Assembly (NCBI GenBank): GCA_963850915.1
Contig: CAWKND010000014.1
Span: 248,001 to 312,000 of the forward strand
DNA length: 64,000 bases
Source: CAVTWH01 sp963850915
Lineage (GTDB): Bacteria; Actinomycetota; Actinomycetes; Mycobacteriales; Micromonosporaceae
Reading direction: 5' to 3'
Shown: piece by piece, positions 1-8,120 of the stretch
How positions within the stretch are numbered: the first letter of the stretch is position 1
Layout of the letters: every line of letters begins with the position of its first letter
Program-made: the position numbers and the translations under genes
The notes under the pieces: model-generated
Database searches by the model: none
The model's input: only the letters and a program-made list of their open reading frames with translations
What the model was told of the DNA's origin: nothing

Positions 1-1056
1 CTGGCGCTGCTGGGCTTCCGTACCCTCGACGACGCGGTCGGCCATGTCGAGCTGCTGGACACGGTGTCGGTGATCGACCACTGGAAGGCGCGCGGGTTGG
101 ACCTGGCTCCCGTTCTCGCGCTGCCCGATGTGGCGCCCGACGGTGCGCTGCGCAAGGTACGCGACCAGGACCACGGGCTGGCCAAGGCGCTCGACAACGA
201 GCTGCTGCGGGCGGCCGAGCCGGCGCTGGCCGACGGGACCACCGTCCGGTACGCCACCAGCGTGCGCAACGAGCACCGCAGCGTGGGTGCCATGCTCGGT
301 GGCGCGGTGACCCGCCGGTTCGGCGGCGCCGGGCTACCCGCCGACACCATCGAGATCACCCTGCACGGGACCGCCGGCCAGTCCTTCGGCGCGTTCCTGC
401 CGCGCGGGGTCACCTTCCGGATGTTCGGCGACGCCAACGACTACGTGGCCAAGGGCCTGTCCGGCGGCCGGCTGATCGTCCGCCCGGACGAGTCGGCGAC
501 CTTCGTGGCCGAGGACCAGATCATCGCCGGGAACACGATCCTCTACGGCGCCACGAGCGGCGAGCTGTTCCTGCGTGGCCGGGTCGGCGAGCGGTTCGCG
601 GTACGCAACTCCGGCGCCACCGCGGTGGTCGAGGGGGTCGGTGACCACGGCTGCGAGTACATGACCGGCGGCACCGTGGTGGTGCTCGGCGGTACCGGGC
701 GCAACTTCGCGGCCGGCATGTCGGGCGGCACAGCCTTCGTCTGGCGGCTGCGCGAGGAGCTGCTCAACCGCGAGCTGGTCGACCTGGAGCCGGTCTCCGG
801 CGCCGACCGCGACCGGCTGCACGCGCTGGTCGCCCGGCACCACGCGGAGACCGGATCGGCCGTCGCCGAGCGGCTGCTGGCCGACTGGGCCACCGCCGTC
901 GAAGAGTTCACCGTGGTCGTACCGCGCGAATACCGCCGCGTGGCGCTGACCATCCAGGCCGCCGAAGCCGCCGGTCGGGACATCGACGACGCGGTGCTGA
1001 CGGAGCTGTTCGCCGCTCCCGCGCCGCGGCCATCCCAGGAGGCCGTCAATGCCTGA
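1..1056 (+). CDS. gltB: glutamate synthase large subunit, C-terminal part
   Basis: This is the 3' end of a gene that begins upstream of the window; the frame is open from base 1. The sequence is the C-terminal GXGXG beta-helix domain of the NADPH-dependent GOGAT alpha subunit, with repeated glycine-rich turns such as GGRLIVRP, GATSGELFLRGRVGERFAVRNSG and GGTVVVLGGTGRNFAAGMSGG (roughly codons 155-240). The domain is structural and couples the glutaminase and synthase sites. The stop overlaps the gltD start by 8 bp, and an AGGAGG ribosome site for gltD lies inside the gltB end, so the two subunits are translationally coupled. Confidence 0.95.
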   Translation: MALLGFRTLDDAVGHVELLDTVSVIDHWKARGLDLAPVLALPDVAPDGALRKVRDQDHGLAKALDNELLRAAEPALADGTTVRYATSVRNEHRSVGAMLGGAVTRRFGGAGLPADTIEITLHGTAGQSFGAFLPRGVTFRMFGDANDYVAKGLSGGRLIVRPDESATFVAEDQIIAGNTILYGATSGELFLRGRVGERFAVRNSGATAVVEGVGDHGCEYMTGGTVVVLGGTGRNFAAGMSGGTAFVWRLREELLNRELVDLEPVSGADRDRLHALVARHHAETGSAVAERLLADWATAVEEFTVVVPREYRRVALTIQAAEAAGRDIDDAVLTELFAAPAPRPSQEAVNA

Positions 1057-2521
1057 CCCCCAGGGCTTTCTCCGGTACGAGCGCAAGCTGCCCAGCCGCC
1101 GTCCGGTGCCGGTACGCATCCAGGACTGGCACGAGGTCTACCCGTCCGCCTCGGACACGCTGATCCGCGAGCAGGCCAGCCGCTGCATGGACTGCGGGAT
1201 CCCGTTCTGCCACCACGGCTGCCCGCTCGGCAACCGCATCCCCGACTGGAACGACCTGGTCCGGACCGGCCAGTGGGAGTTCGCCAGCGAGCAGCTGCAC
1301 GCGACGAACAACTTCCCCGAGTTCACCGGCCGGCTCTGCCCGGCCCCGTGCGAGGCGGCCTGCGTACTGTCCATCGGCGGCGGCGACGCGGTGACCATCA
1401 AGCAGGTCGAGGTGGAGATCGCCAACCGCTCGTACGAGCTGGGCCTGGTGACGCCGCAGCCGGCCCCGGAGCAGTCCGGCCGGAGTGTCGCCGTGGTCGG
1501 TTCGGGACCGGCCGGGCTGGCCGCCGCGCAGCAACTGGCGCGGGCCGGGCACGCGGTCACCGTGTACGAGCGCGACGAGCTGCCGGGCGGCCTGATGCGC
1601 TTCGGTATCCCGGACTTCAAGTTGGAGAAGCTGCACATCGACCAGCGGCTGGCGCAGCTGACCGCGGAGGGCGTGCAGTTCGTCAACAACTGCGCGGTCG
1701 GCGTCGATGTCACCCTCGCCGAGCTGCAGCAGCGGCACGACGCGGTACTGCTGGCCGCGGGGGCACTGGCCGGTCGGGACATGCCGGACACGCTGGGCCG
1801 CGAACTGCCGGGCGTACACCTGGCGATGGAGCACCTGGTGGCATCCAACCGGGTGGTGGCCGGGCTGGCCGACAGCGCCGCGATCGACGCCAAGGACAAG
1901 CACGTGATCATCATCGGCGGCGGCGACACCGCGGCCGACTGCCTCGGGGTGGCCCACCGGCAGGGCGCGGCGAGCGTGACCCAGCTGGACATCTACCCGC
2001 TGCCGCCGAGCATGCGCGACGAGGGGCGGGACCCGTGGCCGACCTGGCCGTGGATTCTGCGCCAGTACCCGGCACACGAGGAGGGCGGGATCCGCGCGTT
2101 CGCGGTCGCCGTGCAGGAGTTCGTGGGGCCCGACCGGGTACGCCAGATCCGGCTCGCCGAGGTCAGCGTGGAGAAGGTCAACGGGCGCCGCACGGTACAG
2201 GTGATCGAGGGTACCGAGCGGCTGCTCCCGGCCGACCTGGTACTGCTCGCGATCGGCTTCGACGGTACCGAGGAGGGTCCGCTCCTTGATTCCCTTGGCC
2301 TGTCCCGTAACCGCCGGGGCGGGATCGACTCGGGGCCGGACTGGATGACCAGCGCGCCGGGCGTCTTCGTGGCCGGCGACATGCACCGGGGCGCGTCGCT
2401 GATCGTGTGGGCCATCGCCGAGGGCCGGGCGGCCGCGGCGGCGATCCACACCTACCTCGGCGGCGCCGGCAGCCTACCCGCGCCGGTACACCCGGAAGCG
2501 GCTCCGCTCGCGGCCGTCTGA
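1049..2521 (+). CDS. gltD: glutamate synthase small subunit
   Basis: The 490-residue beta subunit passes electrons from NADPH through FAD and 4Fe-4S clusters to the large subunit for glutamate synthesis from glutamine and 2-oxoglutarate. The N-terminal cysteine cluster (CMDCGIPFCHHGCPLG near residue 47, then CPAPCEAAC near 98) supplies the iron-sulfur ligands. Two dinucleotide folds follow: VVGSGPAGLAAAQ near 150 for FAD and IIIGGGDTAADCLG near 290 for NADPH. A C-terminal GVFVAGDMHRGASL motif contacts FAD. Length matches the family. The ATG has AGGAGG 7 nt upstream inside gltB. Confidence 0.97.
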   Translation: MPDPQGFLRYERKLPSRRPVPVRIQDWHEVYPSASDTLIREQASRCMDCGIPFCHHGCPLGNRIPDWNDLVRTGQWEFASEQLHATNNFPEFTGRLCPAPCEAACVLSIGGGDAVTIKQVEVEIANRSYELGLVTPQPAPEQSGRSVAVVGSGPAGLAAAQQLARAGHAVTVYERDELPGGLMRFGIPDFKLEKLHIDQRLAQLTAEGVQFVNNCAVGVDVTLAELQQRHDAVLLAAGALAGRDMPDTLGRELPGVHLAMEHLVASNRVVAGLADSAAIDAKDKHVIIIGGGDTAADCLGVAHRQGAASVTQLDIYPLPPSMRDEGRDPWPTWPWILRQYPAHEEGGIRAFAVAVQEFVGPDRVRQIRLAEVSVEKVNGRRTVQVIEGTERLLPADLVLLAIGFDGTEEGPLLDSLGLSRNRRGGIDSGPDWMTSAPGVFVAGDMHRGASLIVWAIAEGRAAAAAIHTYLGGAGSLPAPVHPEAAPLAAV

Positions 2522-2523
2522 CG

Positions 2524-3120
2524 ATGGCTGACCTCGCGCCGCCCAAACCCGACACTCCGCTGCTCGGGCCGGGCGGCGCGATCGTGTCCGGCGGCCGTGA
2601 CGACTGGCGGCAGGACCGGATCGGCGCCGCGCTTCGAGGCGCCAACCCGACCGTACTGAGGCGGCTGCCGGGCGGCTTCGCGGTCATCGGCGATGTGCAG
2701 TTCCTGCCCGGGTACTGCGTACTGCTCTGCGATTCGCCCGGGGTGGAGCGCCTCTCCGACCTGCCCCGCGCCGGACGCCTCGCGTTCCTGGAGAGCATGG
2801 ATCGGCTGGGTACGGCGGTGGAGCGGGCGTGCGCTGACCACGATCACGGCTTCCGCCGGGTGAACCTGGAGATCCTCGGCAACACCGATCCGTACCTGCA
2901 CGCGCACGTCTGGCCCCGGTACTCCTGGGAGCCGGCCGAGCACCTCGGGGCGCCGGTGTGGAGCTATCCGCGCGAACGCTGGCACGACCCGATCACACTG
3001 CTGGGTCCGGCGCACGCCGCCCTGCGAGCCGCCATCACCGGGTACCTCGACGATTCCAGGGACGATTCCAGGGACGATTCCGGGGATGAGTCAGCTGCCG
3101 CCGGCTTGCCGTTCAGCTAG
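2524..3120 (+). CDS. HIT-like family protein (possible nucleotide hydrolase)
   Basis: This 198-residue protein starts 2 nt after gltD and is probably in the same transcript. The motif LHAHVWPRY near residue 125 resembles the histidine-triad signature HxHxH of the HIT superfamily, but with only two clear histidines; the preceding NLEILGNTDPYLHAH stretch is typical of diadenosine-polyphosphate hydrolase-like members. The last 20 residues are an acidic low-complexity tail (DDSRDDSRDDSGDES) made by three 12-bp direct repeats of GACGATTCCAGG-type sequence. Substrate is unknown. Its stop overlaps the convergent toxin gene stop by 4 bp. Confidence 0.7.
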   Translation: MADLAPPKPDTPLLGPGGAIVSGGRDDWRQDRIGAALRGANPTVLRRLPGGFAVIGDVQFLPGYCVLLCDSPGVERLSDLPRAGRLAFLESMDRLGTAVERACADHDHGFRRVNLEILGNTDPYLHAHVWPRYSWEPAEHLGAPVWSYPRERWHDPITLLGPAHAALRAAITGYLDDSRDDSRDDSGDESAAAGLPFS

Positions 3121-3491
3121 ACAACCAGCGTGTCCACGTCGTATCGCTGGATGTTCGCGTCCCTGGTGGCCAGCGTCAGTCTCTCCACGGTCGCCTGCGC
3201 GACGAGCATGCGGTCGAACGGATCGCGATGGTGCGGTGGCAGTCGGGCCGCAACCAAGGCGTGTTCGTGCGTCACCGACAGCTCGCGAAAGCCCACGTCG
3301 CGTACGCGCTCGGCCAGATCAGCCGGGCCGTCGAGCTTGCCGGTCGCCTGCTTGATGGTGATCTCCCAAATGGTCACCGGGCTGAGATAGATGTCGGGGT
3401 CGTGGCGCAGTCGATCGAGGAGATCCTGGCCCAGCGTGGGATCGCCGGTAAGGCTCCACAACGCGACGTGGGTGTCCAGCAGCAGGCTCAC
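3117..3491 (-). CDS. vapC: PIN-domain toxin (VapC-type)
   Basis: A 124-residue PIN-domain ribonuclease, the usual toxin half of a type II toxin-antitoxin pair. The family's acidic metal-binding residues are visible: D6 in LLLDTHVALW, E43 in SPVTIWEITIK and D90/D93 in HRDPFDRMLVAQA. Members of this family cleave specific RNAs, often tRNA anticodon loops or the ribosomal sarcin-ricin loop; the target here cannot be read from sequence. The ATG overlaps the antitoxin stop (ATGA), so production is coupled to the antitoxin. Confidence 0.9.
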   Translation of the reverse strand: MSLLLDTHVALWSLTGDPTLGQDLLDRLRHDPDIYLSPVTIWEITIKQATGKLDGPADLAERVRDVGFRELSVTHEHALVAARLPPHHRDPFDRMLVAQATVERLTLATRDANIQRYDVDTLVV

Positions 3492-3742
3492 AACGCCATA
3501 CCGAAGTCGTCCGCGATCTCCGCATTGGTCGCGGGGGAGTCCCAGTCACCGGAGAGGTCAAGCTTCCCCGCCAGGGAACCCACAGCAGTGCGGTTGACAC
3601 GCCGGACGAATGGAATGACCTTGGCAACGGGTGTACCAGCCCGGTCGATGATGATTTCCTCGCCGTGCTCGACCCGGTCGATGATGCGCGACAATTGCGT
3701 CTTGGCGTCATGGATGTTGAAGTGCGCAGCTTCGGCCGACAT
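3488..3742 (-). CDS. vapB: Phd/YefM-type antitoxin
   Basis: An 84-residue antitoxin of the prevent-host-death family. The start FNIHDAKTQLSRIIDRVEHGEEIIIDRAGTPVAKVIP (residues 8-43) is the conserved DNA-binding Phd fold. The C-terminal 35 residues would wrap the PIN toxin. A GGAGG ribosome site lies 7 nt before the ATG, and an inverted repeat just upstream is a likely autoregulatory operator. The gene precedes and overlaps the toxin gene by 4 bp, the standard arrangement. Confidence 0.9.
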   Translation of the reverse strand: MSAEAAHFNIHDAKTQLSRIIDRVEHGEEIIIDRAGTPVAKVIPFVRRVNRTAVGSLAGKLDLSGDWDSPATNAEIADDFGMAL

Positions 3743-3755
3743 CGATCCGCCTCCA

Positions 3756-3781
3756 GGTTAGCTAATAGCTTAGTCTAGCTG
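3756..3781 (-). promoter_or_regulatory. candidate operator of the toxin-antitoxin pair
   Basis: AT-rich patch directly upstream of the antitoxin gene. It holds the perfect inverted repeat AGCTA-A-TAGCT (3760-3770) and another AGCT half at 3777-3780. Phd-type antitoxins bind such palindromes over their promoter. The role is inferred from position. Confidence 0.5.
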
Positions 3782-3998
3782 GCCACGGCGTGGCCGCGCT
3801 TCCTGCCACGGGGCTTTGGAGCGTCGCTTGTGGCCGGCTCGGTACCTCCCGGGCGGGCCCACAGCGGCGAGGCATACGATCGGCGCTGACGCCACCGACG
3901 TTGCTGGCGGGTCGTCCGGAGGAGGGAAATCTTCACCGGACGTTTCCCCCGCAACGCCCGGGCAGCTGATCGCCCGAACACCGGAAGGCCCTAGCCTC

Positions 3999-5432
3999 AT
4001 GTCCGTGACACGCCGCGCCAAGATCGTTTGTACGATGGGTCCCGCCGTTGCGAGCCCCGAACGCATCCGGGGACTCATCGACGCCGGCATGGATGTCGCC
4101 CGGCTGAACTTCAGCCACGGCTCGCACGCCGATCACGAGCAGATCTACCGGCGGGTCCGGGAAGCGGCCGAGGCGGCCAACAAGCCGGTCGGCATCCTGG
4201 CCGACCTGCAGGGGCCCAAGATCCGGCTGGGCAAGTTCGCCGACGGGCCGCACGAGTGGCGTACCGGCGACAGCGTGGTGATCACCAGCGAGGAGATCCT
4301 GGGTACCGCCACCCGCGTCTCGTGCACCTATCGCAAGCTGCCCAGCGAGGTGAAGGCCGGCGACCGCCTGCTGATCGACGACGGCAAGGTCGCGGTCGAG
4401 GTCAAGACCGTCACCGGGGGTACCGAGATCGAGTGCCTCGTGGTCGAGGGCGGCATGGTCTCCAACAACAAGGGTGTGTCTCTACCGAATGTGGCGGTCA
4501 GCGTGCCGGCCATGTCCGAGAAGGACGCCGAGGACCTGCGGTTCGCCCTGTCCCTCGGGGTCGACATGATCGCGCTGTCCTTCGTGCGCTCACCGGACGA
4601 CATCAAGCTGGTCCACGACGTCATGGACGAGGTCGGGCTGCGCCTGCCGGTCATCGCGAAGGTGGAGAAGCCGGAAGCGGTGGCCAACCTGGAGGCGATC
4701 GTCAACGCCTTCGACGCCATCATGGTGGCCCGCGGCGACCTGGGCGTGGAGATGCCGCTCGACCAGGTACCCCTGGTCCAGAAGCGCTGCGTGCAGCTCG
4801 GTCGCGAGTCGGCCAAGCCGGTGATCGTGGCGACCCAGATGCTCGACTCGATGATCGAGAACTCGCGCCCGACCCGCGCCGAGGCCTCCGACGTCGCCAA
4901 CGCGGTACTCGACGGGGCCGACGCCGTGATGCTCTCCGGCGAGACCAGCGTCGGCAAGTTCCCGGTACTCACCGTCGCCACCATGGCCCGGATCGTGGAG
5001 ACGACGGAGGCCGGCGAGATCCCGGTACCCCGGCTGCAGCACGACCCGCGTACCCGCGGCGGCGCCCTCACCAGCGCCGCCTCCACGATCGCCAGCGCCA
5101 TCGGGGCCAAGGCACTGGTCGCCTTCTCACAGACCGGCGACACCGTACGGCGGCTGGCCCGGCTGCACTGCAACCTGCCGCTGATCGCGCTCACCCCGGA
5201 GCCGGCCGCCCGTGGTCAGCTCCAGCTGTCCTGGGGCGTGGAGAGCTACCTGGTGCCCTACGTGCACCACACCGATGACATGTTCCGCCAGGTCGACCGG
5301 ACCCTGCTGCAGCTCGGGCTGGCCAACGCCGGCGACTACGTGGTCGTGGTCGCGGGCAGCCCGCCCGGTACCCCCGGCTCGACCAACACACTGCGGGTAC
5401 ACCAGCTGGGCTCGCTGACGGACGGCCGGTGA
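3999..5432 (+). CDS. pyk: pyruvate kinase
   Basis: A 477-residue pyruvate kinase, converting phosphoenolpyruvate and ADP to pyruvate and ATP in the last step of glycolysis. The start RRAKIVCTMGPAVASPERIRGLIDAG, the ARLNFSHGSH phosphate loop, ADLQGPKIRLG, the catalytic-lysine segment VIAKVEKPEAV near 225, and the metal/substrate loop MVARGDLGVEM followed by MLDSMIENSRPTRAEASDVANAVLDGADAVMLSGET are all intact. The chosen ATG has GGAAGG 10 nt upstream and matches the usual family N-terminus. Longer in-frame starts upstream add about 60 residues that look like noncoding leader. The stop overlaps the next gene start. Confidence 0.96.
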   Translation: MSVTRRAKIVCTMGPAVASPERIRGLIDAGMDVARLNFSHGSHADHEQIYRRVREAAEAANKPVGILADLQGPKIRLGKFADGPHEWRTGDSVVITSEEILGTATRVSCTYRKLPSEVKAGDRLLIDDGKVAVEVKTVTGGTEIECLVVEGGMVSNNKGVSLPNVAVSVPAMSEKDAEDLRFALSLGVDMIALSFVRSPDDIKLVHDVMDEVGLRLPVIAKVEKPEAVANLEAIVNAFDAIMVARGDLGVEMPLDQVPLVQKRCVQLGRESAKPVIVATQMLDSMIENSRPTRAEASDVANAVLDGADAVMLSGETSVGKFPVLTVATMARIVETTEAGEIPVPRLQHDPRTRGGALTSAASTIASAIGAKALVAFSQTGDTVRRLARLHCNLPLIALTPEPAARGQLQLSWGVESYLVPYVHHTDDMFRQVDRTLLQLGLANAGDYVVVVAGSPPGTPGSTNTLRVHQLGSLTDGR

Positions 5433-6307
5433 CCGAAGCGGTCGTCGGTCAGCCGGCGGTCGACGCACTCGTCCAGCTGCTCGATCTGGAGCAGCTGGAC
5501 GACGCCGTGTTCCAGGGGGTCAGCCCGAAGATCGGCCTGCAGCGCGTGTTCGGCGGTCAGGTCGCCGGGCAGGCGCTGGTGGCGGCGGGGCGTACGGTGA
5601 CGCCGGAGCGGCTGGTGCACTCGCTGCACGGGTACTTCGTCCGCCCGGGTGACCCGTACGAGCCGATCCGGTACACCGTGGAGAACATCCGGGACGGGCG
5701 TACCTTCTCGGTGCGCCGCTCGGTCGCCACCCAGCACGGCAAGGTCATCTTCTTCATGTCCGCCTCCTTCCATTTACCGGAGAAGGGGATCGACCACCAG
5801 GAGCCGGCCCCGACGGACATCCCGCCGCCGGAGGAGGTACCGACGCTCGCCGAGCGGCTGGCGCCCTACCCCGAGCGACTGCGGATGTACGAGGCGATCC
5901 CGCGCCCGATCGATACCCGCTACCTCACCGAACCCGGCTGGGTACGCGCCGGCGAGCGCCCGGTCAGCCTGCGCCAACTGGTCTGGATGCGGTTCGACGG
6001 CAAGCTGCCCGACGATCCACTGGTACAGGCGTGTGCGCTCACGTACGCCTCCGATCTGACCCTGCTCGACTCGGTACTCTCCGTCCACGGCGAGACCTGG
6101 GGCCCCGGTGGCGTGATGGGCGCGAGCCTGGACCACGCGCTGTGGTTCCACCGCCCGTTCCGGGCCGACGACTGGTTCCTCTACGACTGTTCGAGCCCGT
6201 CCGCGTCCGATGCCCGGGGGCTGGCCACCGGCCGGATGTTCAGCCGGGACGGCCGGCTGGTAGCCAGTGCCGTACAGGAAGGGCTGCTCCGCCGCGTCGG
6301 CGGCTGA
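5429..6307 (+). CDS. tesB: acyl-CoA thioesterase II
   Basis: A 292-residue double-hotdog TesB-type thioesterase, hydrolysing acyl-CoA to free acid and CoA in the cytoplasm. Family hallmarks are QRVFGGQVAGQALVAAGRTV near residue 35, the VHSLHGYFVRPGDP strand, RDGRTFSVRRSVATQHGKVIFFMSASFH and the C-terminal ASLDHALWFHRPFRADDWFLYDCSSPSA segment, which carries the catalytic Asp region. The GTG start overlaps the pyruvate kinase stop (GTGA), so the two are probably cotranscribed. Confidence 0.93.
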   Translation: MTEAVVGQPAVDALVQLLDLEQLDDAVFQGVSPKIGLQRVFGGQVAGQALVAAGRTVTPERLVHSLHGYFVRPGDPYEPIRYTVENIRDGRTFSVRRSVATQHGKVIFFMSASFHLPEKGIDHQEPAPTDIPPPEEVPTLAERLAPYPERLRMYEAIPRPIDTRYLTEPGWVRAGERPVSLRQLVWMRFDGKLPDDPLVQACALTYASDLTLLDSVLSVHGETWGPGGVMGASLDHALWFHRPFRADDWFLYDCSSPSASDARGLATGRMFSRDGRLVASAVQEGLLRRVGG

Positions 6308-6324
6308 CGCCTTACGTCGCCGCC
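6299..6324 (+). terminator. hairpin at the tesB stop
   Basis: GGCGGC(T)GACG pairs with CGTCGCCGCC around a CCTTA loop, overlapping the tesB stop. There is no T-tract, so it is a plausible but not certain terminator before the divergently controlled Rrf2 gene. Confidence 0.4.
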
Positions 6325-6442
6325 CCTCGCCAAGCTCGAGGCACCTCTGGGAAGCCCGGTCAGACCGGACGTCCACGCCCTTCCCGCGCCAGACCGGGAC
6401 GTCCCCGGCGGGTACCCCGGCGGCGTCTCGCATACTGATCGC

Positions 6443-6901
6443 ATGCGACTCTCCGCCCGAGTGGACTATGCCCTGCGTGCCGCCGTCGAACTGGCCGCCG
6501 TGGCGGACGGCGCGGCCGCCAAGGTGACCGCCGAGCAACTGGCCGAGCGGCAGGGCATCCCGCCCAAGTTCCTGGAGAGCATCCTGTTGCAGCTGCGCCG
6601 GGGCGGTGTGGTCACCGCGCAGCGCGGCCCGGAGGGCGGGTACCGGCTGGCCCGGCCGGCGGCCGAGATCAGCCTGGCGGAGATCATCCGGGTGATCGAC
6701 GGTCCGCTGGCCAACGTGCGGGGACAGCGCCCGGAGAACGTGGACTACCACGGGCCGGCCGAGTCGCTGCAGGAGGTGTGGATCGCGCTGCGCGCCAGCG
6801 AGCGGCAGATCCTGGAGATGGTGACCCTCGCCGAAGTGGCCAGCAAGCAGCTGCCGCCGCGGGTACGTGAACTCGCCAACGACCCGAATGCCTGGGCCTG
6901 A
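6443..6901 (+). CDS. Rrf2 family transcriptional regulator
   Basis: A 152-residue Rrf2 winged-helix regulator. The start MRLSARVDYALRAAVELAA, the recognition region VTAEQLAERQGIPPKFLESILLQLRRGGVVTAQRGPEGGYRLARP and the dimerisation region after residue 75 are typical. The three-cysteine cluster of iron-sulfur Rrf2 sensors (IscR, NsrR) is absent. It may therefore be of the CymR type, which senses sulfur status through protein partners. It stands just upstream of the sulfate importer, whose promoter carries an inverted repeat, so control of sulfate uptake is the natural inference. A CATACT hexamer ends 6 nt before the ATG, so the mRNA may be leaderless. Confidence 0.88.
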   Translation: MRLSARVDYALRAAVELAAVADGAAAKVTAEQLAERQGIPPKFLESILLQLRRGGVVTAQRGPEGGYRLARPAAEISLAEIIRVIDGPLANVRGQRPENVDYHGPAESLQEVWIALRASERQILEMVTLAEVASKQLPPRVRELANDPNAWA

Positions 6902-7019
6902 CACCGCCGGTACCCCCTGACTCTCCTGATTCGGTTGTGACCTGGGGCTTGACCAGGTGGCCGAGGTGTTTCCGACCGCCCGGCCGGGTCTCGTTATATG
7001 AACGGATGATTGCTGGAGC

Positions 7020-7076
7020 TTGACCGACCGCGCCCATGGGACCTATATTTCCTACTGATCTAGTCGACAAAGTAGG
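7020..7076 (+). promoter_or_regulatory. promoter and operator of the sulfate importer
   Basis: TTGACC (7020-7025), an 18-nt spacer and TATATT (7044-7049) form a strong housekeeping-type promoter. Directly after the -10 lies the inverted repeat CCTACT (7051-7056) / AGTAGG (7071-7076), flanking an inner ACT...AGT pair. Its place over the transcription start suits a repressor, most simply the adjacent Rrf2 protein. It also shows that the start codon must lie downstream, at 7078 or 7087. Confidence 0.65.
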
Positions 7077-7077
7077 G

Positions 7078-8118
7078 ATGGATACCGTGGGGCCGAAGAT
7101 CAAGGCGATTGCCGCCGTCGCGACACTGACAGTTGCCGCCGCAGCGCTGGCCGCCTGCGGTGGCGGCTCCGGCAACGGGAAGCCGACAGTGACCCTGTCG
7201 CTGGTGGCCTACTCGACACCGCAGGCCGCGTACGAGGCGCTCATCAAGGCGTACCAGAAGACCGACGACGGCAAGAACATCAAGTTCAAGCAGTCCTACG
7301 GCGCCTCCGGCGACCAGAGCCGTGCGGTCGTCGCCGGCCTGAAGGCCGACATCGTGGCGCTGTCGCTGGAGCCGGACGTCACCCGCCTGGTCACCGCCAA
7401 GCTGGTTGACGCGAGCTGGAACAGCGACCAGTACAAGGGCATGATCACCGACTCGGTCGCGGTCATCGGCTACCGCAAGGGCAACCCGAAGAACATCAAG
7501 GGCTGGGACGACCTGACCCAGTCGGGGCTGCAGGTACTGACCCCCAACGTGTTCACCTCGGGCGGGGCCAAGTGGAACGTGCTCGGCGCCTACGGCGCCG
7601 CGTCCAACGTCGGCAAGGACGCCACGGCCGGCGCCACCTACCTGCAGAAGCTCTTCGACAACGTGCCGGTGCAGGACAGCAGCGGCCGGGCCTCGATGAA
7701 CACCTTCATCGGCGGTAAGGGCGACGCGATCATCTCCTACGAGAACGAGGCGATCACCGCCCAGCTCAACAAGCAGGAGATCGAGTACACCATCCCGGAC
7801 GCCACCATCCTGATCGAGAACCCGATCGCGGTGACCACCAACTCGGAGCACCCGGCCGAGGCGAAGGCGTTCCTCGACTGGCTGCACACCCCGGCCGCGC
7901 AGAAGATCTACGCCGAGCAGGGGTATCGTCCGGTGGTCCAGGGCGTGGGTGGGCGTGACTTCCCGACCCCGGCGAAGTTGTTCACCATCAAGGATCTGGG
8001 CGGCTGGTCGGCGGTGAACAAGTCGCTGTTCGACCCGACGAACAGCGTGATGGCCAGCATCGAAACGAAGAAGGGCATCTCCACCTCGCCCGCACCGAGC
8101 CCGGGAGTCTCGAAGTAA
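7078..8118 (+). CDS. cysP: sulfate ABC transporter substrate-binding lipoprotein
   Basis: A 346-residue periplasmic-type binding protein of the sulfate/thiosulfate family, tethered to the membrane outer face. A short hydrophobic leader ends in the lipobox LAACGGG. The mature part shows family features: VTLSLVAYSTPQAAYEALIKAYQKT, KFKQSYGASGDQSRAVVAGLKADIVALSLEPDVTRL, and the C-terminal GYRPVVQGVG. The promoter position rules out the longer upstream start; ATG 7078 is used here and GTG 7087 is an alternative. Permease and ATPase genes follow with tiny gaps or overlaps. The gene could also be called sbp or subI. Confidence 0.92.
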   Translation: MDTVGPKIKAIAAVATLTVAAAALAACGGGSGNGKPTVTLSLVAYSTPQAAYEALIKAYQKTDDGKNIKFKQSYGASGDQSRAVVAGLKADIVALSLEPDVTRLVTAKLVDASWNSDQYKGMITDSVAVIGYRKGNPKNIKGWDDLTQSGLQVLTPNVFTSGGAKWNVLGAYGAASNVGKDATAGATYLQKLFDNVPVQDSSGRASMNTFIGGKGDAIISYENEAITAQLNKQEIEYTIPDATILIENPIAVTTNSEHPAEAKAFLDWLHTPAAQKIYAEQGYRPVVQGVGGRDFPTPAKLFTIKDLGGWSAVNKSLFDPTNSVMASIETKKGISTSPAPSPGVSK

Positions 8119-8120
8119 CC

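Noticed and set aside
1046..2449. Long open frame on the minus strand opposite gltD
   Set aside because: It is a GC-rich shadow of gltD with His/Gln/Gly-rich nonsense composition and no motif.
3816..3998. N-terminal extension of pyruvate kinase
   Set aside because: The extra 61 codons have no similarity to the family, and the ATG at 3999 has its own ribosome site and the normal start.
7036..7077. Earlier start for the sulfate-binding protein
   Set aside because: The promoter -10 box and operator lie inside this stretch, so it is upstream of or at the transcription start.
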